Below the pieces are notes generated by a model. It saw only the letters and a list, made by a program, of their open reading frames with translations, was not told the origin of the DNA and did not search any database. A stretch of DNA of 64,000 bases, from positions 1,550,001 to 1,614,000 of the forward strand of contig NZ_CP061274.1 in the NCBI RefSeq assembly GCF_014775655.1. Reading direction: 5' to 3'. The position numbers were made by a program, and so were the translations under genes. This DNA comes from Clavibacter zhangzhiyongii. GTDB lineage: Bacteria; Actinomycetota; Actinomycetes; Actinomycetales; Microbacteriaceae. This document shows positions 57,567-64,000 of this stretch, one piece after another. Positions within the stretch are counted from its first letter, which is position 1, and each line of letters opens with the position of its first letter.

Positions 57567-59146
57567 CCGGCACCTCGGGCTTCGCCCTGCCGCTCCGCGC
57601 GTCCGACGGCGTCGTCCTCGTGCACGACGCGCACGTGCCGGAGGGCGCCGGGGCCGACGGGCCGACCGTGCCCTGCATCGTGACGCGCACCCCCTACGGC
57701 CGCTCCCGGCACCTCGCCGAGGGCCGCGCCTGGCGCGAGCGCGGCTTCGCGTACGTGGCGCAGGACGTCCGCGGCCGTCACGACTCGGACGGGACGTGGG
57801 TCCCCTACCGCGGGGAGCGCTCCGACGGGGCGGCCCTCGTCGACTGGGTCGTCGCGCAGCCCTGGAGCGACGGACGCGTCGTCGCGTACGGCGGCTCGTA
57901 CTCCGGCTGCACCGCGTGGGCGATGGCGGTCGAGCGTCCCGCGGCGGTACGCGCCGTCGTGTCCCTCGGCCCGTCGATGTCGCTCGGCCGCACCAAGTTC
58001 GGCGGCGGGGGGATCCTGCGGCTCGCCGAGCACGCGGCCTGGTGGCTCGAGCGCGGCGACGCCCGCACGAGCCGCGACGGCCTCGCGGCGCTCGTCTTCG
58101 GGGAGCGGCCCGGGATCCTGCGGCACCTGCCCGTCGTCGACCTGCCGGACGCGCTCGGCGCGCACCTGCCGTCGTGGCGGCGGATCGTGGAGGACGGACC
58201 CGACGCGCGGACGGGGGAGGAGATCACGCCCGACGAGCTCGCCGCCCTCGACGCCGCGACCCTGCACGTCGGCGGCTGGCACGACCTGCTGCTCCCGGAG
58301 ACGCTCGAGCACCATCGCCTGGCCGGATCCGCCGTGCCCGGCACCCCCGCGCACCTCCTCGTCGGACCGTGGGAGCACGACCTCGCGAGCAGCGGCTCGG
58401 GTCGGATCGGCGACCTCGACCACGGGGACGACGCCGTCCTCCCGTGGGGCCGGATGCTCGTCGACTGGATCCGCGACGCCCTCGACGCCGCCCTGCCGCC
58501 CCGGCGCGCGCAGGTGCACGTCCGCGGATCCGGCTGGGAGCAGCACGAGCACTGGCCGCCGCCGCATGCGCTCACCCGCGTGGAGTGGGCGGCGGGCGGC
58601 CCGGTCGGCATCGTGCACGACCCGCGCGATCCGCGTCCGTCCCGCCACCCGGGCGTCGACCGGCGCGCCCTCGCGTCCCGGCCGGACGCGGTGCGCGCCA
58701 CCGCCCTCCCGATCACCGCGCCCCTGCGCCTCACCGGCGACGTCGCGGTGGAGCTCGTGAGCTGCTCCGACGCGCCCGGCGTGGACTGGGTCGCCCGGCT
58801 CCTCGCCCGCACCCCCGACGGCGCCGAGCAGGAGCTCGCGGTCGGGGAGACGACCGTCGCCGGACCCCACGACGGCCTCCGCGTCGCCGTCCCGCTCGGA
58901 CCCGTCGCGGTCGTCCTCGCGGCGGGCACCGTGCTCGTGCTCGAGCTGGCCGGCGCCGACGCGCCCCGGCTCGCGCGGAACCTCGGCGGGCCGCCGGGGG
59001 AGCGGTGCACCTCCACGCGGCAGGCGACGGTGCGGCAGGGCGTGCGCATCGACCCGGACGCGCCGCTCGCGCTCACGCTGCCGGTCGCGTCGGGATGCGT
59101 CCCGCCGCCCGACGGCGTGCGGGCCGGCGGGGAGGAGGCCCCGTGA
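57563..59146 (+). CDS. CocE/NonD (S15-type) serine hydrolase of the RiPP locus
   Basis: A 527-residue alpha/beta hydrolase of the X-Pro dipeptidyl-peptidase/cocaine-esterase family. Nucleophile Ser112 is in GGSYSG; the Asp is in HVGGWHDLLLPE and the His in VGPWEHDL. The C-terminal jelly-roll domain follows (ITAPLRLTGDVAVELV onwards). There is no signal peptide, so it acts in the cytosol. It overlaps both neighbours (ATGA and GTGA), which ties it to the pathway. It may cleave the precursor (each unit has Ala-Pro, Gly-Pro and Asn-Pro bonds), trim the product, or hydrolyse an ester. These roles are inference. Confidence 0.83.
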   Translation: MTGTSGFALPLRASDGVVLVHDAHVPEGAGADGPTVPCIVTRTPYGRSRHLAEGRAWRERGFAYVAQDVRGRHDSDGTWVPYRGERSDGAALVDWVVAQPWSDGRVVAYGGSYSGCTAWAMAVERPAAVRAVVSLGPSMSLGRTKFGGGGILRLAEHAAWWLERGDARTSRDGLAALVFGERPGILRHLPVVDLPDALGAHLPSWRRIVEDGPDARTGEEITPDELAALDAATLHVGGWHDLLLPETLEHHRLAGSAVPGTPAHLLVGPWEHDLASSGSGRIGDLDHGDDAVLPWGRMLVDWIRDALDAALPPRRAQVHVRGSGWEQHEHWPPPHALTRVEWAAGGPVGIVHDPRDPRPSRHPGVDRRALASRPDAVRATALPITAPLRLTGDVAVELVSCSDAPGVDWVARLLARTPDGAEQELAVGETTVAGPHDGLRVAVPLGPVAVVLAAGTVLVLELAGADAPRLARNLGGPPGERCTSTRQATVRQGVRIDPDAPLALTLPVASGCVPPPDGVRAGGEEAP

Positions 59147-60519
59147 ACGTCGCCGACCTGGTGGACGCGCGCACGGGACTCATCACGTCGCTCGCGCGCC
59201 AGCCCGCGGATCCCCGCCTCCCGTTCGCCTGGGTGGGCCACGGCGCGACCGTCTCCCGCGCCGACCGCTTCTCGCCGTGGCGCGCGGACGGCTTCGGATT
59301 CGGCGCGTCCTCGGGCGATCCGGTCCCCGCGCGCCTCGCCGCGTGCGGGGAGGCCGTCGAGCGGTACTGCGGCAACGCCGTGCCGGAGCGCCTCGTCCGC
59401 GGCTCGCACGCGTCCCTCACCGCGGGAGGCGCGAGGGTGCTGGATCCCGAGTCGCTCGCCCTGTACTCGCCCGCGCAGCACGCCGCGCCCGGCTTCCCGT
59501 TCCGCCCGTTCACGCGCCGCTCCGAGGCGCTCTGGACTCCGGGGGTCGACCTCCATGACGGCGGGCCCGTGCTCGTGCCCGCCACGCTCGCCTGGCTCGA
59601 CGTCGTGCACGGCTCCCGCGCCGGCGAGGTGCCGCGGCACTCGCTCGCCTACTCCGGCATCGCCACGGGATCCGACCGCCGCATGGCGGAGCGCAACGCC
59701 CTCGAGGAGCTGTGGGAGCGCGACGCCACCGCCGTCTGGTGGGCGAGCGGCGCGTCGACGCGCGCGATCGACGACGGCGGCCGGATCACCGGGGCCCTCG
59801 GCTGGGCGGAGGACGCCACGACACCGCCCGTGCGCGTGCGCCTGCTCGAGGTGCCGTCGGAGTCGCCCGCGCCCGTCGTCGCCGCGTTCCTCGAGGAGGA
59901 GCACGACGACGGATCCCGGCTGGTCGCCTTCGGCAGCGCCTGCCGGAGCACACCCGCGGGCGCCGCGACGAAGGCCCTCGTCGAGGCGCTCGGCCTGCTG
60001 CAGCTCACCCGCCAGCTCGTCGACCCGGCGAGCGAGGTGTGGCGGGCCGTCCGCGCGGGCGGCATCGAGGAGCACGTGTTCCTGCCGTACCGCGCGGATC
60101 GCCGCTACCTCGACGACGCGGGTCCCGGGTACGCGCGGCTCGTCGACCTGCCGTCCGTCGCGCAGCTGCACCTCGACCCGCGGATGAACGGCGCGCACCT
60201 CGACCGGCTGCGACCGGACGCGTCCGTGCCGCTCGACGACCTCCCGCGCATCGCCGCCGCCGACCCCCGGCAGGCGCACCTCCAGGAGCTGGCCCGGCAG
60301 GGCCTCCGCGCGGTGTCGGTGGACCTCACCACGCCCGACGTCCGGCTCGCCGGGCTCGAGGTGGTGCGCGTCGTCGTGCCGGGGCTCGTGGGCAACGGGC
60401 CGCCCGCGTACCCGCTCCGCGGATCCGCCCGCTACCTGGAGGTGCCGCGGCGCCTCGGGCTCGACCGCATCCCCGCGACCGCCGACGACCTCGTCCCCGA
60501 CCCGATCCCCCTGGCATGA
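59143..60519 (+). CDS. YcaO cyclodehydratase, copy 1
   Basis: A 458-residue YcaO-domain enzyme that would use ATP to activate backbone amides. Motifs are GEAVERYCGN (69-78, with Glu70 and Glu73), MAERNALEELWERDA (181-195) and GSACRSTPAGAATKALVEALGLLQ, which match the three parts of the YcaO ATP/magnesium site. The protein ends VPDPIPLA, giving the PxPxP tail (452-456) of azoline-forming YcaO enzymes. The GTG start at 59143 follows GGAGGAGG and overlaps the hydrolase stop. It is paralogous to the next gene. Confidence 0.88.
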   Translation: MNVADLVDARTGLITSLARQPADPRLPFAWVGHGATVSRADRFSPWRADGFGFGASSGDPVPARLAACGEAVERYCGNAVPERLVRGSHASLTAGGARVLDPESLALYSPAQHAAPGFPFRPFTRRSEALWTPGVDLHDGGPVLVPATLAWLDVVHGSRAGEVPRHSLAYSGIATGSDRRMAERNALEELWERDATAVWWASGASTRAIDDGGRITGALGWAEDATTPPVRVRLLEVPSESPAPVVAAFLEEEHDDGSRLVAFGSACRSTPAGAATKALVEALGLLQLTRQLVDPASEVWRAVRAGGIEEHVFLPYRADRRYLDDAGPGYARLVDLPSVAQLHLDPRMNGAHLDRLRPDASVPLDDLPRIAAADPRQAHLQELARQGLRAVSVDLTTPDVRLAGLEVVRVVVPGLVGNGPPAYPLRGSARYLEVPRRLGLDRIPATADDLVPDPIPLA

Positions 60520-61862
60520 GAGGCCGCATGGACGCCGACCCCTACCCCGCCCCGACCTCGACGCCGGCCGACCTCGTGGACGCGCGCACGGGCGTCGTCC
60601 GCCGCATCGAGCAGCGCCGGATCCCGGCCCACTTCCCGCCCGCCTTCGCGCTCGCGCACGCCGTGCTCGCCGACTCGACCGCGTCCTGCGGCTGGGCCTC
60701 CGACGCGTCCGGGGCCGGCCACGCCTTCGCGGATCCCGACGCCGTGCTCGGCGCCGCCGTGGGCGAGGCGGTGGAGCGCTACTGCGGCAACGTCGTGCCG
60801 TCGGGCCTCGTCCGCGCGTCCGCCCGCGAGCTCGCCGCCGCTGGCCGTGACGTGCTGGACCCGCGCGAGCTCGCGCTCTACTCCGCCGCCCAGCACGCGT
60901 CGGGCCGGCTGCCCGTCGCGGTCCTCGACCGGGACGCCATCGTCGACTGGACGGAGGCCGCGCGCCTCGGCACGGACGGGCGCGTGCTCGTGCCCGCATC
61001 GCTGGTGTGGGTGTCGCACGCGCTCCTCGTGCCCCCGGCGGTGCACCCGATCATGCAGGCGGGGCTCGCGACCGGCCGGTCCGAGCGCGAGGCGCTCTGG
61101 GGCGGCCTCGGGGAGGTGCTCGAGCGGGAGGCGATGACGCGCGCGTGGACGGACGGCGCCGGCTTCGTCGAGCTCGACGTGCCGCGCGAGCTGCACGACC
61201 TGGCGCGCGGGCCCGCCGACGCCCTGTCCTGCCGCTGGCTCCTCCTCCCCGCGGAGGGCGGACTGCCCGTGCTGGGGGCGCTGCTGCGCGACGCACGCAC
61301 CGGGTACCTCACCCTCGGCATGGCGAGCGGCGGCCGACCCGTGCGCGCCGCCCGCAAGGCGCTGGGGGAGGCCCTGCAGCTGCAGCTGTTCCAGGCCGAC
61401 CTCGACGATCCGACCGGCCCCTACATGGCCGCGGCCCGCGAGCCCGGCAGCCCGCTGAAGCCGTGGCGCGCCGACCGCGCCCACCGCCTGTCGTACCGCG
61501 CGGACCTCTCCGACGTCGTCGACTACGGCTGCCACCTGCAGCTGCACCTCGACCCGGTGATCCAGCGCACGTTCCTCGACGAGCTCGACCGGTCGATCAC
61601 CGGGCGCCGGGCCCTCGCCGACCTCGACGACCGGTTCGACGGACCCGACCGCCTGCCGGAGCTCGTCGACGCGCTGCGGGCGGGCGGCCGCGAGGTGCTC
61701 GCGGTCGACGTGACCCTGCCGGAGATCCGACGCGCGGGCCTGCACGTGGTGCGCGTGATCGTGCCGGGCCTCCGCTCGAACGCGCCGCACGCGCTGCCGT
61801 TCCTCGGCGGGCCGGGACCCGCGAGGCCGCGACCCGCGCGGCCCGTGCCGCTGCCGCACTGA
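60516..61862 (+). CDS. YcaO cyclodehydratase, copy 2
   Basis: A 448-residue paralogue of the preceding YcaO. Both share the N-terminal ADLVDARTG segment and the same GEAVERYCGN motif (83-92 here). The second and third motifs are EREALWGGLGEVLEREA and GMASGGRPVRAARKALGEALQLQ. It also ends in a PxPxP tail (PVPLP, 443-447). ATG 60516 overlaps the upstream stop (ATGA); ATG 60528 after GAGAGG is an alternative that removes four residues. Two complete YcaO enzymes imply either a heteromeric complex or two separate reactions. Confidence 0.87.
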   Translation: MRGRMDADPYPAPTSTPADLVDARTGVVRRIEQRRIPAHFPPAFALAHAVLADSTASCGWASDASGAGHAFADPDAVLGAAVGEAVERYCGNVVPSGLVRASARELAAAGRDVLDPRELALYSAAQHASGRLPVAVLDRDAIVDWTEAARLGTDGRVLVPASLVWVSHALLVPPAVHPIMQAGLATGRSEREALWGGLGEVLEREAMTRAWTDGAGFVELDVPRELHDLARGPADALSCRWLLLPAEGGLPVLGALLRDARTGYLTLGMASGGRPVRAARKALGEALQLQLFQADLDDPTGPYMAAAREPGSPLKPWRADRAHRLSYRADLSDVVDYGCHLQLHLDPVIQRTFLDELDRSITGRRALADLDDRFDGPDRLPELVDALRAGGREVLAVDVTLPEIRRAGLHVVRVIVPGLRSNAPHALPFLGGPGPARPRPARPVPLPH

Positions 61863-61948
61863 GCTCCGGCGGCCCGCCGCACCCCGACCCGCCGCCCCAC
61901 GACCATCCGCCGGCCCGCCGGCGCCCCACCCTCCCGACGGAGAGCGAC

Positions 61949-63091
61949 ATGGATCCCACGACCGCCCCCGCGCCCGACGCGCCCGCCCCGCCCGCACCCG
62001 ACGGCTCCTCGCCGCGCCACCCGGCGCCCCCGCCGCCGCCGCCGCATTGCGCGCGCCTCGCCCGGCGGGCCCTCGTGCCCGCCCTCGTCCTCGCCGCCCC
62101 GCTGGTCCTCGCGATCGCGATGGGCGTCGGATCGGTGTCCGTGTCGCCGCTGCACGTCGCGCAGGTCGTCCTGCACCACGCGCTCGGCGCGGACCCGCTC
62201 GGCCCGGGCGTCGACCCGATCGACGACCAGATCGTGTGGGAGTACCGTGCGCCGCGGGTCCTGCTCGCGCTCGTCACGGGCGCCGCGCTCGCCCTGGCGG
62301 GGACCGTGCTGCAGACCCTGATCCGGAACCCGCTCGCCGACCCCTTCGTCCTCGGCATCGCGTCCGGCGCCTCGCTCGGCGCGGTGGCGGCGCTCGTCGT
62401 GGGGGCGTCGGCGGCGGGGATCCTCGCGACCCTCGGGGTCACCGGCGCCGCCTTCGCGGGCGCCCTCGGGACCCTCGCGCTCGTGCTGGCGCTCGGCCGT
62501 CGGGGCGGCCGCGTCGATCCGGCGCGGCTCGTCCTCGTGGGCGTCTCGATCTCGTCCCTCCTGCAGGCGCTCACCAGCTGGCTGCAGCTCCAGGCGTCGC
62601 CCGACCAGATCGCCGGCGTGCTCTTCTGGCTGCTCGGCAGCGTCTCGGGCGCCTCCTGGGCGTCGCTCGCCCTGCCCGCCTCCGCGCTGGCGCTCGGCCT
62701 CGTGGGGCTCCTCGGCGGCGCGCGCACCCTCGACGCGCTGCTCCTCGGCGACGACCGCGCGGCGTCGCTCGGCGTCGACCTGTCGCGCTCGCGCACGATC
62801 CTCTTCGCGGTCTCCGCGCTCCTCACGGCCGCCGCGGTGTCCGTCGCCGGCGGCGTCGGCTTCGTCGGGCTCATCGCGCCGCACCTGGTCCGGCTCGTCG
62901 TCGGGCCCGGACACCGGCGGCTCCTGCCGCTCGCCGCGCTCGTCGGCGGCCTGTTCCTCGTCCTCGCCGACCTGGCCGGCCGGACGCTCACCGCGCCGCG
63001 CGAGCTGCCGCTCTCCATCGTGACCGCGCTCGTCGGCGTGCCCGTCTTCCTGGCGGTCCTGCTCCGCGCGGACGGGGGACGGACCCGATGA
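61949..63091 (+). CDS. FecCD-family metallophore/B12-type ABC permease
   Basis: A 380-residue permease of the BtuC/FecCD class with about nine to ten helices after a disordered Pro/Ala-rich start. Family motifs are VWEYRAPRVLLALVTGAALALAGTVLQTLIRNPLADPFVLGIASGASLGA (read in pieces at about 95-150), GGVGFVGLIAPHLVRLVVGPGHR and the C-terminal AGRTLTAPRELPLSIVTALVGVPVFL. This class imports siderophores, heme, cobalamin and other metallophores. ATG 61949 lies 86 bp after YcaO 2 with a CGGAGAG Shine-Dalgarno. It overlaps the ATPase gene (ATGA). Confidence 0.93.
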   Translation: MDPTTAPAPDAPAPPAPDGSSPRHPAPPPPPPHCARLARRALVPALVLAAPLVLAIAMGVGSVSVSPLHVAQVVLHHALGADPLGPGVDPIDDQIVWEYRAPRVLLALVTGAALALAGTVLQTLIRNPLADPFVLGIASGASLGAVAALVVGASAAGILATLGVTGAAFAGALGTLALVLALGRRGGRVDPARLVLVGVSISSLLQALTSWLQLQASPDQIAGVLFWLLGSVSGASWASLALPASALALGLVGLLGGARTLDALLLGDDRAASLGVDLSRSRTILFAVSALLTAAAVSVAGGVGFVGLIAPHLVRLVVGPGHRRLLPLAALVGGLFLVLADLAGRTLTAPRELPLSIVTALVGVPVFLAVLLRADGGRTR

Positions 63092-63876
63092 GGCTCGCGA
63101 TCCGCGACGTCGCCGTCCGCATCGGCCGCGCCACGCCCGTCACCGAGGCGACGCTCGAGGCGCGCGACGGGGAGCTCGTGGGCCTCGTGGGCCCGAACGG
63201 CAGCGGCAAGTCCACCCTGCTCAAGGCCCTGTACCGCGCCCTGCCCGTCGCGCAGGGCACCGTCCTCCTCGGCGACCGCGACCTCCGCGGGATGCGCCCG
63301 CGCGACTCCGCCCGGATCGTCGCCGCCCTCACGCAGGACCACGGGGACGACGGAGCGCTCGACGTGCGCGCCGTCGTCGCGACGGGCCTCACTCCGCACA
63401 AGGGCGCGCTCGACCGCGACACCGCCGACGACCGCGCGACCGTCGACGCGTGCCTCGCCCGCACGGGAGCGGCCGGCCTCGCCGACCGCGCCGTCCGGTC
63501 CCTGTCCGGCGGGGAGCGCCAGCGCGTCATGCTCGCCGCGGCGCTCGCGCAGCGTCCCCGCATCCTGGTGCTCGACGAGCCGACGAACCACCTCGACGTC
63601 GCCACCCAGCTCGAGCTGCTCGACCTCGTGCGCGGGCTCGGGATCACCGTGGTCGTCGCCCTGCACGACCTCAACCTGGCCGCCGCGTACTGCGACCGCA
63701 TCCACGTCGTGCACCACGGCCGCATCGTCGCGGGCGGCACGCCCGACGAGGTGCTCCGCCCCGGGATCCTGCGCGACGTCTTCGGCGTCGACGTCCACCT
63801 GGGCGAGCACCCCGTCACCGGCCGCCGCCACCTCTTCTTCAGCACGCCCACCACCCCCCAGGACGGACGACCATGA
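63088..63876 (+). CDS. FecE/BtuD-type ABC transporter ATPase
   Basis: A 262-residue ATPase. Walker A GPNGSGKS (35-42), signature LSGGERQR (139-146), Walker B ILVLDEP (159-165) and switch His in VALHDLNLAAAYCDR. This is the siderophore/B12 importer subfamily, matching the permease it overlaps. It also overlaps the binding-protein gene by ATGA. Confidence 0.95.
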   Translation: MRLAIRDVAVRIGRATPVTEATLEARDGELVGLVGPNGSGKSTLLKALYRALPVAQGTVLLGDRDLRGMRPRDSARIVAALTQDHGDDGALDVRAVVATGLTPHKGALDRDTADDRATVDACLARTGAAGLADRAVRSLSGGERQRVMLAAALAQRPRILVLDEPTNHLDVATQLELLDLVRGLGITVVVALHDLNLAAAYCDRIHVVHHGRIVAGGTPDEVLRPGILRDVFGVDVHLGEHPVTGRRHLFFSTPTTPQDGRP

Positions 63877-64000
63877 CCCCCGCACCTCCCGCACGCCCCC
63901 GCGCCGCCGCGCGCCTCCCCACCCTCGCCGCGGCCCTCGCCGCCGTGCTCGTCCTCGCGGGCTGCGCGGCCGACGCCCCCGCGGCCCCGCCCGCCGCCGA
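63873..64000 (+). CDS. Substrate-binding lipoprotein of the FecBCDE importer (5' part only)
   Basis: The visible 42 residues form a lipoprotein signal peptide: Arg-rich start, hydrophobic LAAALAAVLVLAGC, with the lipobox Cys followed by an Ala/Pro-rich linker. The rest lies beyond the right edge. Position directly after permease and ATPase, with ATGA overlap, makes it the periplasmic-binding-protein-like component. Its ligand domain is the piece most needed to judge what the RiPP locus handles. Confidence 0.8.
   Translation, partial: MTPAPPARPRAAARLPTLAAALAAVLVLAGCAADAPAAPPAA

Overview
The window is a dense, very GC-rich actinobacterial chromosome segment. The codon choice (almost exclusively G/C third positions), the gene order and the protein sequences fit a member of the Microbacteriaceae, most likely Clavibacter or a close relative. 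That assignment rests on style and synteny, not on a database match. No rRNA, tRNA, CRISPR array, insertion sequence or phage gene was seen. No intergenic gap reaches 300 bases.

Layout. 1-2123: a divergent pair for p-aminobenzoate synthesis (pabC cut by the left edge, and pabB). 2222-8805: leuS, the DNA-uptake genes comEA-comEC, and holA. 8854-14140: rpsT, a Nudix hydrolase, an amidohydrolase, a TIGR01777-type NAD(P)-binding protein and lepA. 14150-19606: a sortase-anchored surface protein, DUF1990, a HAD phosphatase, hemW, a VOC protein and a DUF4870 membrane protein. 19747-26994: the hrcA-dnaJ-rsmE-HIT-phoH-ybeY-CNNM-era operon, opened by a CIRCE operator. 27092-33395: a two-component system, then an esterase coupled to a DUF2156 lipid-aminoacylation-type membrane protein. 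33457-35399: leuA behind a leaderless Leu-Leu-Leu leader peptide and a mutually exclusive RNA fold. 35450-46768: a TRIC-type channel, recO-uppS, an oxidoreductase, glyS, a YbaK protein, a DsbA-like protein, dusB, dgt and dnaG. 46948-54754: a complete peptide ABC importer with an additional ATPase and a D-2-hydroxyacid dehydrogenase. 54801-56247: a lactonase-like propeller and a small GNAT-like protein.

The most unusual part is 56298-64000, a compact ribosomal-peptide (RiPP) locus that runs off the right edge. A perfect 21-bp inverted repeat of Fur/Zur type sits on the probable promoter. It is followed by a 62-residue precursor made of two identical 24-residue units, a strong hairpin, and a coupled series of genes: an E1-like/RRE protein, an S15/CocE-type hydrolase and two paralogous YcaO enzymes. 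A FecCD-FecE-FecB type importer follows. Both YcaO enzymes keep the ATP-site motifs and end in PxPxP. The precursor has no cysteine and no dehydrogenase is visible, so any azolines would come from Ser or Thr. Metal-type regulation plus a metallophore-type importer suggests a ribosomally made metal-scavenging peptide. This is an inference and has not been shown.

Two window-wide signals help the annotation. Many genes begin 6-7 nt after a TANNNT hexamer, which indicates leaderless transcripts and fixes several starts. The palindrome GGATCC is far more common than base composition predicts, in all reading frames.
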